A stretch of 36,677 nt of DNA from Hellea sp. (GTDB lineage: Bacteria > Pseudomonadota > Alphaproteobacteria > Caulobacterales > Maricaulaceae). The DNA is taken from NCBI GenBank assembly GCA_014238285.1, contig JABABK010000033.1:1-36677 (forward strand), given 5' to 3'. The notes below the pieces were generated by a model, which searched no databases, was not told the origin of the DNA, and saw only the letters and a program-made list of their open reading frames with translations. The translations under genes and the position numbers were made by a program. Shown here one piece after another: positions 1-7,696 of this stretch (position 1 is the stretch's first letter; every line of letters starts with the position of its first letter).

Positions 1-55
1 TATCCTGTTGCTAAAAATTCTACGTTGCGACTGGCCCCACAACGCAATTTGGCGA
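1..55. repeat. 55-base exact direct repeat, copy A (at the window edge)
   Basis: Bases 1-55 are identical to 229-283 and diverge at the next base (t versus a). The offset is 228 bases, exactly 76 codons, so the two copies encode the same 18 residues (RQIALWGQSQRRIFSNRI) in the same frame of the HhH gene. The repeat starts at the very first base of the window, so its true left limit cannot be seen. Confidence 0.95.
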
Positions 56-411
56 TGAAAATTAATCTCATTTTCTATAAGCTTTTCGGCTAAAACAGGC
101 GTAATTCCATCAATTTGCGTGAGATCATCAGAATTTTGCCCTTCATCAGGCTCCTCAATAATTTCGTCAGTCTTAGCTTTCACCAGCGCGCGGGCCTGAA
201 TCGACCATCCTTCATCTATGGACACACCTATCCTGTTGCTAAAAATTCTACGTTGCGACTGGCCCCACAACGCAATTTGGCGAAAATAGTGGACCTTGTG
301 AGCATTAAGTATACTTTCAAGCTCGGCTCCAATCTCTGTTATCTCTTGAAGGTTATCACTTAATTTAAGTTGCTCGGAGGCCACATTTTTTCCCAGGTTA
401 CCTGTTATCAT
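1..411 (-). CDS. Tandem helix-hairpin-helix repeat protein, N-terminal 137 residues (runs off left edge)
   Basis: On the minus strand an open frame runs from ATG 411 to base 1 without a stop; the previous in-frame stop is at 433-435. It encodes two copies of an alphaproteobacterial HhH module of about 76 residues. Unit one begins near residue 22 (DNLQEITEIGAELESIL) and continues RQIALWGQSQRRIFSNRIG and a DEGWSIQARALVKA tail. Unit two begins near residue 95 with a cleaner HhH core (DDLTQIDGITPVLAEKL). The pattern 'DDLxxIxGIxPxLxxKL...FxQIAxW...WxxQAxAL' is known from C-terminal extensions of ribosomal protein L21 and NuoE in this class; it usually mediates nucleic-acid or protein contacts. The gene starts 29 bases after the sulfotransferase stop, so the two are probably co-transcribed. 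ATG 411 lacks a well-spaced ribosome site; GTG 384 follows GGGAA at good spacing and is an alternative. The function is unknown, and the rest of the protein lies outside the window. Confidence 0.72.
   Translation of the reverse strand, partial: MITGNLGKNVASEQLKLSDNLQEITEIGAELESILNAHKVHYFRQIALWGQSQRRIFSNRIGVSIDEGWSIQARALVKAKTDEIIEEPDEGQNSDDLTQIDGITPVLAEKLIENEINFHRQIALWGQSQRRIFSNRI
229..283. repeat. 55-base exact direct repeat, copy B
   Basis: This is the internal copy of the repeat at 1-55. The protein sequence just before the shared block (read on the minus strand) differs between the two units (HKVHYF versus NEINFH), yet the block itself is identical in DNA. That suggests recent gene conversion, or a collapsed longer tandem array. 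Confidence 0.95.
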
Positions 412-440
412 TACACTTGAATACGTTTTCCTTTATCGGA

Positions 441-2489
441 CTATTTCTCACGTTTCAAATCAACTAGCATACTTTCATGTATATCGTTTAATGAAGGTCC
501 GGATTTTTTGAGTTTTTTGTGCATCTCCCGCACTTTCGGAAGACACTCATCCAAATTGTCCTGCATGGCATTTAGGACGGGGCTAACATCCCCTAATTTC
601 TCTTTAATGGAAGCTACCATGGGATATGTGTTGTCTGTTTTTTCCTTGAGAGCTTGAATAAGAGGCGCGGATTCATTTGCTTTTTCTTGTAACGAGTTAA
701 GCATTGGCAAAGAACCTTCTAATTTTTCTTGTACCGTTGTCAGCATAGGACCAATATTATCTAATTTACCCTGCAAAGTATCGGTAATAGGGCGGGCGTT
801 TTCAAGCTTCTCTTGCGCGGATTTACCAAGTCCGGTTGTCCCATCAATCTTTTTTGAAAGAGCCGTCGATATAGTCGTCGCACTTTCAACCTTGTTCAAT
901 GCGGATTGACGCAGAGCTCCTGTTCGCTCGAGCTTCTCAAGAATAGTCTCAAACTTATGTTTACCCTTAGCCTCAAGCTCACCCTTAATACTGTCCAAAT
1001 TGTTTTGAAGCGCATTTAAAACAGGTGAGGCACCTTCTAATTTGTCTTTCAAAGACAACATTGCGGGATCCACATTGTTTAAATTCGTCTGGATCGTACT
1101 TAAGATCGGCCCCGTATTGTTGAGCTTCTCCTTAAGTGTTAATATCATTGCTTCTGTGTTCTCTAGCCGCTCTTGAAGCGCAGTAAGAACAGGAAGTGAT
1201 AGATTGATTTTCGCTTGGACCATTTCCAGCATAGAGAAAATACCATTAAGTTTTTCAGAAACAGCCATCATCATTGGATCGACGTTTTCGAACTTGCCAT
1301 CAAGAGCGTCCACTACAGGTGTTATTCCATCAAGTTTTTCTTGTGCCGACTGCCGTAGCTCTATGGTCTTTTTGAGTTTCTTTCCAACGCCCTGCATGGC
1401 CGGTAAACTACGATTAAGTTCGTTTTGGATTTTTTTAAGATCGGGAGCAGAATCGTTCAAGACATCTTGCTTTTTACGAATTTGCCCGTACGCACTCGCC
1501 ACGAGTTGGGCTGAATATTCTAAAACCAAATCCTCATTACTTTCTACGTCTTCGGCTGCAGAAGCAATTTTAAATAAAGATTTCTCATCTGGAAAATACC
1601 TTTCCTTGATCCACTTATTGTCGGGTTTTGATAGTTTTTTTATGGTTTTAACTTGCTCTTTTGACAATCGAGCCTTCCCATAAAGACCCGTAGAATCAAG
1701 TTTAGCTAAGTCACTAATTAATCCATCTCTGGCTCGGTTTTTCTCACCATCGACCAAAATGGGTAGATGAGGGTTCACTGTCTTCAAGAACTGGGTTCCA
1801 ATCAGGCTTAACGATTCATTTTGACGTTCAACATTAAATTCATCAAGGCCTTCAGTGACCCCTATTAAATCCAAGAAGTCGTGAATAACATTCCCAGCAA
1901 CCAGTCGATCTCTCTCAAACAACCTTATGTTTAAAGCATCGCCAAAGGTTTTTTCTATCCCTTCGATCAATCCCTTATACTGTAATAGGAAGGGCAAAAC
2001 CTTGTCTTCAATTTCTTGCAAGACTCCAAATTCGGTACCGCCGCCTTTAATAAAAGTAGAATACAAGCTCATTAACATCGCCGCTTGTTCTCTTAAATAA
2101 AGGACAACGACCGTTTCCTCTGCAACTTCATCACAATAGGCCTTAACCAGGTGATATTTTGTATGAACGGCAATAAACTCACTGGATAAGATTAGATTCT
2201 CAGCGCTCGTTTTGCTATACTCGTCTTGGAGCTGCTTATTTAAGTTCTCCGAAAAAGCTGACCAAGTTCCACCATTTCGTTCAATTGCAGCTTTAAACAC
2301 TGGCCTACTAACGAGGTTAGGATTAAACAGTGCAGCAAGAAGAACATTTTTTCCAACAGCTGTCGCCTTGGGGTAAAAATATCCCAATGATTCAAGTTTT
2401 TCACGGTGAATATCTAGAGCACGCTGGATTGAAGTCGTTCCGGTCTTTTCAAGACCGATATGCAAATAGACTTTTTTAAACTTTTTCAT
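441..2489 (-). CDS. Sulfotransferase-like protein with a C-terminal 14-residue tandem-repeat tail
   Basis: 682 residues in two halves. Residues about 5-340 look like a PAPS-dependent sulfotransferase: strand-loop HIGLEKTGTTSIQ (10-22) matches the 5'-phosphosulfate-binding loop, and NLILSSEFIAV (98-108) resembles the 3'-phosphate-binding strand. Residues 347-676 are 23 copies of a 14-residue unit, roughly (S/T/V/I)xP(M/L)LxALQEKL(E/D)(N/G), with one 8-residue insertion after unit 12. There is no signal peptide or membrane span, so it is predicted to be cytoplasmic. It begins 15 bases after lysC ends and precedes the HhH gene, suggesting one operon. The acceptor is unknown; enzymes of this kind often modify surface glycans. 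The tail probably forms a rod or oligomerisation module. The fold is fairly secure, the substrate and tail function are not. It is AT-richer than lysC. Confidence 0.8.
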   Translation of the reverse strand: MKKFKKVYLHIGLEKTGTTSIQRALDIHREKLESLGYFYPKATAVGKNVLLAALFNPNLVSRPVFKAAIERNGGTWSAFSENLNKQLQDEYSKTSAENLILSSEFIAVHTKYHLVKAYCDEVAEETVVVLYLREQAAMLMSLYSTFIKGGGTEFGVLQEIEDKVLPFLLQYKGLIEGIEKTFGDALNIRLFERDRLVAGNVIHDFLDLIGVTEGLDEFNVERQNESLSLIGTQFLKTVNPHLPILVDGEKNRARDGLISDLAKLDSTGLYGKARLSKEQVKTIKKLSKPDNKWIKERYFPDEKSLFKIASAAEDVESNEDLVLEYSAQLVASAYGQIRKKQDVLNDSAPDLKKIQNELNRSLPAMQGVGKKLKKTIELRQSAQEKLDGITPVVDALDGKFENVDPMMMAVSEKLNGIFSMLEMVQAKINLSLPVLTALQERLENTEAMILTLKEKLNNTGPILSTIQTNLNNVDPAMLSLKDKLEGASPVLNALQNNLDSIKGELEAKGKHKFETILEKLERTGALRQSALNKVESATTISTALSKKIDGTTGLGKSAQEKLENARPITDTLQGKLDNIGPMLTTVQEKLEGSLPMLNSLQEKANESAPLIQALKEKTDNTYPMVASIKEKLGDVSPVLNAMQDNLDECLPKVREMHKKLKKSGPSLNDIHESMLVDLKREK
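462..1451 (-). repeat. 23 tandem 14-residue (42-base) protein repeats in the sulfotransferase-like gene
   Basis: Codons 347-676 divide without gaps into 14-residue units, apart from one 8-residue insertion after unit 12. Positions 1, 5, 8 and 12 are hydrophobic or small, giving 4-3-4-3 spacing, which is two heptads. Position 3 is proline in 16 of 23 units, positions 9-12 are often Q-E-K-L, and position 14 is often N or G. Units 3-5 (TIELRQSAQEKLDG and following) resemble units 15-17 (TTGLGKSAQEKLEN and following), which points to block duplication as well as unit duplication. Confidence 0.9.
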
Positions 2490-2504
2490 AATGCGTCTCA
2501 GCCC

Positions 2505-3770
2505 TTATCCCACCTCTAGCTCGAACGCACTATGCAAAGCCCGAACCGCCAGTTCAGTATACTCAGCATTTATTAAAACGGAAATTTTTATTTCAGAGGT
2601 TGCAATAACTTCAACGTTAATACCGCGCTCGGCGAGCGCTTCAAACATCGTCTGAGCAACACCTGTATGGGATCGCATGCCAATTCCAACAATCGATACT
2701 TTAGTGACATTTGAATCTGATTTGAGTCCCTCAAAGCCAATATCTGATTTAGCCGCTTCCAAGGCGGTCACAGCCTTTTCTAAATCGCGCTTTCCAACCG
2801 TAAACGTTAAATTGGCGGCGTTATCCGAGCGAGAAATACTCTGCACAATCATATCAACGATAACATTGGCATCCGACATAGTTTTACAAACTTTTGCGAC
2901 CATACCAGGTGTATCTTCTAGTTGAAGAATTGTGATTTGGGCTTCATCGCGAGAATAAGCCACACCGCTAACAATACGTTCTTCCATAGTTTCATCCTCA
3001 TGACAGACCAATGTTCCGGGATTGTCAGCACCGTCTTTAGCAAAACTGGTCAACACCCGAATTGGGAGATTATTATTCATTGCAAGCTCGACTGATCGAA
3101 CTTGTAAAACTTTTGCGCCCAGAGACGCAAGCTCAAGCATTTCTTCAAACGCTATCCGGTTTAACCGGCGTGCTTCTGGGACAATACGCGGATCCGTCGT
3201 ATAGATACCATCCACATCCGTATAGATATCGCAACGATCCGCCTTTAGGGCCACCGCCAATGCCACAGCTGACGTATCTGATCCGCCCCTACCAAGGGTC
3301 GAAATTCGTCCATCGTCAGAAATCCCTTGGAACCCCGCGACCACAGCCACTTTACCTTCGGAAAACGCTTCGTTCATTTTCGTATCTTCAATCGACTCGA
3401 TACGGGCCGAACTATGGGCCATATCGGTTCTAAGCGGTATCTGCCATCCAAGCCAGGATCTGGCTTTAACGCCTCGGCGGCGCAGCGCAATCGCGAGAAG
3501 GCCTGAAGTCACCTGTTCCCCAGATGATACAATGGCATCATATTCATCTTCAATCGGACCTCCCATGCTTTGATTATGCCCATTTACGCGGTCCGCGTCG
3601 AGAGCATCTACAAAGCCTACAAGGCGATTAGTTTCGCCGCTCATAGCCGAAACCACCACAGCAACTTCATTGCCATTAGCAACCTCTGCAGCAACCAAAT
3701 CTGCAACCCGGCGTATCCGCTCTAAGTTCGCAACAGATGTGCCGCCAAATTTCATGACGATACGCGCCAT
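2505..3770 (-). CDS. lysC: Aspartate kinase
   Basis: Aspartate kinase (EC 2.7.2.4) phosphorylates L-aspartate with ATP, the first step toward lysine, threonine, methionine and diaminopimelate. The 421 residues match the usual length. The N-terminus carries the kinase signature KFGGTSV (residues 7-13), followed by SSGEQVTSGLLA, GRGGSDTSAVALA (about 158-170) and YTDVDGIYTTDPR (about 183-195). Two ACT regulatory domains fill roughly 265-420, so feedback control by lysine and/or threonine is expected. Class II enzymes often have an internal start giving a separate ACT subunit; this was not resolved here. ATG 3770 has GGGA seven bases upstream. It is divergent from ubiG and probably leads an operon with the two minus-strand genes that follow. 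It is functionally linked to dapB at 12963, although not adjacent. Confidence 0.97.
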   Translation of the reverse strand: MARIVMKFGGTSVANLERIRRVADLVAAEVANGNEVAVVVSAMSGETNRLVGFVDALDADRVNGHNQSMGGPIEDEYDAIVSSGEQVTSGLLAIALRRRGVKARSWLGWQIPLRTDMAHSSARIESIEDTKMNEAFSEGKVAVVAGFQGISDDGRISTLGRGGSDTSAVALAVALKADRCDIYTDVDGIYTTDPRIVPEARRLNRIAFEEMLELASLGAKVLQVRSVELAMNNNLPIRVLTSFAKDGADNPGTLVCHEDETMEERIVSGVAYSRDEAQITILQLEDTPGMVAKVCKTMSDANVIVDMIVQSISRSDNAANLTFTVGKRDLEKAVTALEAAKSDIGFEGLKSDSNVTKVSIVGIGMRSHTGVAQTMFEALAERGINVEVIATSEIKISVLINAEYTELAVRALHSAFELEVG

Positions 3771-3837
3771 ATTTATTCCCGCTATTGTTCCTGCTTGTTA
3801 ATCGCGGCGCTTTTACGCGGGAGATCACGCTTTTACA

Positions 3838-3845
3838 ATTATAAT
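3838..3845. promoter_or_regulatory. Palindromic ATTATAAT: possible overlapping -10 elements of divergent lysC and ubiG promoters
   Basis: In the 113-base lysC/ubiG gap, ATTATAAT is its own reverse complement and so offers TATAAT on both strands (3840-3845 plus, 3838-3843 minus). No convincing -35 box lies at 16-18 bases on either side, so this is only a candidate. Confidence 0.3.
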
Positions 3846-3883
3846 CTTTCGCTATGGTAGCCTCATTGTAAAAGGCTTCATTA

Positions 3884-4648
3884 ATGGCTCACACCGAAAC
3901 CACCCCGGATCATATTTCCTCTATCTCCGTTGACCCAAGGGAGATGGAAAGTTTTGCCCGAATGGCCGCTGATTGGTGGAATCCTTCGGGGAAGTTTAAG
4001 CCGCTTCACGTCATGAACGCCTTTCGAATTGGCTTTATCAAGGCAGAGTTATGCCAGCAGTTTCATAGAGATCCCGACCAAGACAAACCCTTAAAAGGCC
4101 TGCGTATTCTAGACATTGGTTGCGGCGGCGGGCTTTTATGCGAGCCTTTGACGCGCCTTGGTGCAAGTGTAACAGGCGTCGACGCGCTCGAAAACAACCT
4201 CAAAACAGCTAAAACACACGCCAAGCAAATGGGCCTGGAGATCGATTACCGCCACGGAACGATTGAGCAATTAGTCGCCAGCGGTAAAGAACCTTTTGAT
4301 GCGGTTCTCAACATGGAAGTTATCGAGCATGTCGCCAACCCGCCTGACTTTATCCGAGATTGCGGCGCTATGGTTAGAGAGGGCGGCCTGATGATTTGCT
4401 CAACTATCAACAGAACCCTCAAAGCTTTCGCGTTTGCCATTATAGGCGCCGAGTATGTACTCAGGTGGCTCCCTAGAGGCACCCACCAATATGAAAAGTT
4501 AGTGCGGCCAAAAGAAATACAGCTGTGGCTCAAACAGGCCGGCCTAGAGCCCGAGCCCTCCATTGGCATGACACTCAATCCACTGACAGAAAACTGGTCT
4601 TACTCGGATGATTTATCGATTAATTATGTGACGGTGGCCCGGCGCTAG
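3884..4648 (+). CDS. ubiG: Bifunctional 2-polyprenyl-6-hydroxyphenol methylase / 3-demethylubiquinol O-methyltransferase
   Basis: UbiG performs the two SAM-dependent O-methylations of ubiquinone biosynthesis. The 254-residue protein has the family N-terminus (FARMAADWWNPSGKFKPLH), SAM motif I LDIGCGGGLLCEP (about 76-88), the acidic strand GASVTGVDA, and the VLNMEVIEHV segment typical of class I methyltransferases. Near the C-terminus KLVRPKEIQLWLKQAG is also characteristic of UbiG. AAGG sits eight bases upstream of the ATG. The gene is divergent from lysC, an arrangement I recall from many alphaproteobacteria, and converges on the DUF1223 gene with a 7-base gap. Confidence 0.96.
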   Translation: MAHTETTPDHISSISVDPREMESFARMAADWWNPSGKFKPLHVMNAFRIGFIKAELCQQFHRDPDQDKPLKGLRILDIGCGGGLLCEPLTRLGASVTGVDALENNLKTAKTHAKQMGLEIDYRHGTIEQLVASGKEPFDAVLNMEVIEHVANPPDFIRDCGAMVREGGLMICSTINRTLKAFAFAIIGAEYVLRWLPRGTHQYEKLVRPKEIQLWLKQAGLEPEPSIGMTLNPLTENWSYSDDLSINYVTVARR

Positions 4649-4655
4649 AAAGGCG

Positions 4656-5315
4656 CTAAGGCTTGACAACACTGGCTGCTATGATTTGAAAACTTTCAGG
4701 ATCGTGCACAAGAGCCGCATAAGCGAGCCCAGGCTCAGGTTTGATATTCGTTGGCCCAGCCTCTGTTAGCTTTTGAATGCTCCCAACAACATTTGCTATT
4801 TTCATTTTCCGGCCGCCATTTTCACCCTTTTTGACATCAATCATTTGCCATCCAGGTTTATAACTGACCAATAATACGTCTGAGTAATCAGCCTTCAAAA
4901 CAAGTTCATCATTCACAACACTCAAATCTAAGATTTTAGGATTGGGGGATAACATCCAGTCTGCAACCGCGGATTTTTTGTATTTTGAGTTATGATCCGT
5001 ACCATTTAAAATAATTTGCGGCGTGTAAGAATAGCCGATGTTTAGTGATTCAGAATATTCCTTTTGCCGGTTAGTAAACTCCTGTCGTCCGAAAACATCT
5101 TTCCACCCCAGAAAATCCCAATAGGTCACGGCATAGGATAGCACTAAATTATCCGGATCTTCCGCAAGCTTCCCAACAAACCTATTGGCAGGCGGGCAGG
5201 ATGAGCAGCCTTGAGACGTGAAAAGCTCAACGACCCTTGTTGGCATCTCGCCAGCCATAGCATTGGCGCTTATGAGCGAGACGAGAAACATTATTTGTAT
5301 AAAGCGTATTAACAT
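4656..5315 (-). CDS. DUF1223 family secreted thioredoxin-like protein
   Basis: 219 residues beginning with a signal peptide (MLIRFIQIMFLVSLISANAMA), then a thioredoxin-like fold. VVELFTSQGCSSCPPANR carries a CxxC motif (about 38-41) of the kind that defines the DUF1223 family. AVTYWDFLGWKDVFG and YTPQIILNG (the cis-proline region) are the other family hallmarks. It probably acts in the periplasm as a thiol-disulfide protein; no specific partner is known. No clear ribosome site precedes the ATG. It stands alone, convergent with ubiG and divergent from the exported protein at 5487. Confidence 0.88.
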   Translation of the reverse strand: MLIRFIQIMFLVSLISANAMAGEMPTRVVELFTSQGCSSCPPANRFVGKLAEDPDNLVLSYAVTYWDFLGWKDVFGRQEFTNRQKEYSESLNIGYSYTPQIILNGTDHNSKYKKSAVADWMLSPNPKILDLSVVNDELVLKADYSDVLLVSYKPGWQMIDVKKGENGGRKMKIANVVGSIQKLTEAGPTNIKPEPGLAYAALVHDPESFQIIAASVVKP

Positions 5316-5486
5316 GAGGACTACTTAGCGCCGGACCGAGCAAAGCGCAATTCAAACGCACGTCACACTTCTGTGAGTTACTGTTATTTTAAAATTTCAT
5401 CATGAAGCATGATTAGCAGCCAATAACTAGACTTAACAGACCGCCCTTGATATGGCTCGGTATAGTTTACGTGTGGGAGTAACATT

Positions 5487-7337
5487 TTGGCCAAAAAAAT
5501 ATTGATTTTTTTAGTTATAGCCTCGTCTATATTCGCTGGAATTTGGACATCGTTAGACAAGCCTTCTCCGCAAGATCATGTGACCGTTACGCCCCCCAGT
5601 GTATCAACTGTTGCCCCCGATTTAACGGCGCCAGCACGCCATGTCGATGACGCCGAAGCTATACGAGCACTAAAACTCCTTAAATTGAGTGTGCCTAATG
5701 ACAATATCGATTGGACCAAAAGAGACGGAACAAATGGACGTTACACTTTCACCAATATTTCTATTCCTAAATACGATATGACCATAAAAACCATGACCCT
5801 TTCTGGTGTCAGGTTAATACGAAAAGATATGCCTTATTTTGATCAAATAGAAATTGAAGGGTTACATATCGTAAAAGAGACTGCTCCTGTAAGCGGTACA
5901 GATTATGATGCATCATCAGACCCATTGGACCAATGGCCGGAAGAATGGCGTCCACAAGAAGAATGGGACGGACAATGGGATATTCAACCCAACAATTCCT
6001 CTACGGTTAAAACAGAGCTAACCGAAACCATATTAGACCACTTGATAGCAAGGCTTCCGCGAAATGAGGCGCTACCTGATTGGCTAGAACTTCAGACTTA
6101 TAATCAAGACGAAAATCTCACTGACTTTGTACGTATGTTTTTCGAAAGCCGCGATATCCCAGTATTTCCAGACATCAGAATTGAAGGACTACAGCACAAT
6201 ACAGAAGAAGAACTTACGACGTTAGGCCTGCTGACTTGGGCGCTCAATCCCGAAAAAGGTAACTATGATTTTCAAACCGAAAAAGCTCACTATGAATTAT
6301 CCACATCATGGGGTGATACAACTTATAAAGAGGCTATATCTGCCGAAAGCCTAAATATCATTGGAATCAAGTCTCAGGTTATTACAGATAGTTTTACAGA
6401 ATTTCAGCTCGACCCATCAGATTCCATATTATTTGGCATATCGCCATTTGAGCCCGCATTCGAACGTCTTAGTGTCAACAATTTCAAAGTGTCATCAAAT
6501 GCCTCTGAATACGACATTGGTCAAATTGATATTTGGCATACAGAAAAAGAAAACGGGCTTTATTCGAAATTTCAACGGGCAGATGCAGTTCGGTTAAAAA
6601 TTGTAAGTAACTCTGATGCTTCTCACAATGAATTTTCCGTGGATTATTCGGCTTTGCTTGGTTACGACACAATGCAATTTTCTGCTCATAGCCAAGCTGT
6701 TTTCAATGAAAAAGATCGCATTTATGAAATGGTGCAAGCACAACTCAGTATGTATGATGGTTTCATAGCTTCAACTGCCTTCAAGGTTTCTGACTGGAAC
6801 GGTTATGATCAATTCTCGTTTGGACTCAGCGGGACGCCAGCAAGTGATACCCAAAATGAAAATTTGAACGCTGCTAAATTACACTATGGAAATATGGATT
6901 TTACAGATACCGGAATTTTAGATCGTATAAAGTCCTATTTAATCGATGAAAAAAATATTAATGAAACCGCCCTCATTGAAACAATGAAAGCACCTTTTGC
7001 ACTTTCTACCACCATGGTTAAAGGCGAAACTCAAAGCGCATTAGCCGTAAGTTTCATGGAAAACCTCACACATTTTTTAGAAACGGGCGGAAGAATTCAT
7101 CTTCGCGCAGACCCTGCCACACCAATTACTCTTGAAGAAGTTGGCGAGATCTACAGTTCGCCATATTATTTAAACACGTCTGCAGAGTTTGAGCGCGAAA
7201 TCACTGATATGACTGAAGAAGAAATGAATGTTTTTCTTAGCGAAGCGAAAAAAAAATACCAAAAAGAAAATTCCAACAAAAGCGGCAAAATACTAAAACG
7301 CCTCAATGTCTCATTTGATCATTTTATTGCCGATTAA
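5487..7337 (+). CDS. Exported protein of unknown function, 616 residues
   Basis: I do not recognise this protein. The start is TTG 5487, supported by GGGAG at 5475-5479 with seven bases of spacing. An N-terminal hydrophobic segment (KKILIFLVIASSIFAGIWTS) should be a signal peptide or anchor, followed by a Pro/Thr linker, so the body is periplasmic. Around residues 137-165 there is an acidic, Trp-rich stretch (QWPEEWRPQEEWDGQWD). The rest alternates short beta-like strands, as in ISIPKYDMTIKTMTLSGVRL and FDQIEIEGLHI, reminiscent of AsmA-like or other beta-rich envelope proteins, but I see no diagnostic motif. The C-terminus is Lys-rich. It is AT-richer than most neighbours. Its stop overlaps that of yraN on the opposite strand at a TTAA. 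Confidence 0.75.
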   Translation: MAKKILIFLVIASSIFAGIWTSLDKPSPQDHVTVTPPSVSTVAPDLTAPARHVDDAEAIRALKLLKLSVPNDNIDWTKRDGTNGRYTFTNISIPKYDMTIKTMTLSGVRLIRKDMPYFDQIEIEGLHIVKETAPVSGTDYDASSDPLDQWPEEWRPQEEWDGQWDIQPNNSSTVKTELTETILDHLIARLPRNEALPDWLELQTYNQDENLTDFVRMFFESRDIPVFPDIRIEGLQHNTEEELTTLGLLTWALNPEKGNYDFQTEKAHYELSTSWGDTTYKEAISAESLNIIGIKSQVITDSFTEFQLDPSDSILFGISPFEPAFERLSVNNFKVSSNASEYDIGQIDIWHTEKENGLYSKFQRADAVRLKIVSNSDASHNEFSVDYSALLGYDTMQFSAHSQAVFNEKDRIYEMVQAQLSMYDGFIASTAFKVSDWNGYDQFSFGLSGTPASDTQNENLNAAKLHYGNMDFTDTGILDRIKSYLIDEKNINETALIETMKAPFALSTTMVKGETQSALAVSFMENLTHFLETGGRIHLRADPATPITLEEVGEIYSSPYYLNTSAEFEREITDMTEEEMNVFLSEAKKKYQKENSNKSGKILKRLNVSFDHFIAD

Positions 7338-7696
7338 GCGCGCCAAAAGTCCTTTTCATGGACAACTGACCAGCCTGCGACCACAAAAACTGCATCATAT
7401 CGTATGCCGTAGCTTTGATATTGGCGGTTCTTCCCGATATATAGCCCCCCGCATTTGATGATACGACGCTTGGATCTGCCTGAGATAGCGTCTCGGGCTT
7501 CAAGTAATGTCTTACGGGCTTTGACCTCGATAAAAACAATCAAATCACCTCGGCTCGCAATGATATCGATTTCGCCAGATTTAGTTTTGAACCTTTGCGA
7601 GAGAATTTTATAGCCCTTAAGCCGCAAATAATTGGCCGCCAGAAATTCAGCTCTGTGTCCGAGGCTTTCGCGGCGCTGTCGTTCCGCTTTACTCAT
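7334..7696 (-). CDS. yraN: YraN family (UPF0102) nuclease-like protein
   Basis: 120 residues with the restriction-endonuclease-like core of UPF0102: GHRAEFLAANYLRLKGYKIL, then SGEIDIIASRGDLIVFIEVKAR, which provides the E...GEIDxI...FxExK metal-binding pattern. The biochemical role is not settled; the gene is commonly found beside rsmI, as here. Its start overlaps the rsmI stop by four bases (ATGA), indicating translational coupling. The stop shares a TTAA with the stop of the convergent gene at 5487. Confidence 0.93.
   Translation of the reverse strand: MSKAERQRRESLGHRAEFLAANYLRLKGYKILSQRFKTKSGEIDIIASRGDLIVFIEVKARKTLLEARDAISGRSKRRIIKCGGLYIGKNRQYQSYGIRYDAVFVVAGWSVVHEKDFWRA

Noticed and set aside
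115-363. 82-codon plus-strand open frame at the left edge
   Set aside because: It lies opposite the minus-strand HhH frame, which has recognisable motifs and repeats; the plus frame has none and no ribosome site.
1-411. Direct repeats at the left edge read as CRISPR or IS ends
   Set aside because: Only two copies, 55 bases each, in frame within a protein-coding repeat; no spacers, no inverted ends and no transposase.
3062-3433. 123-codon plus-strand open frame inside lysC
   Set aside because: Antisense to the well-conserved aspartate kinase; composition looks like a shadow of the real frame.
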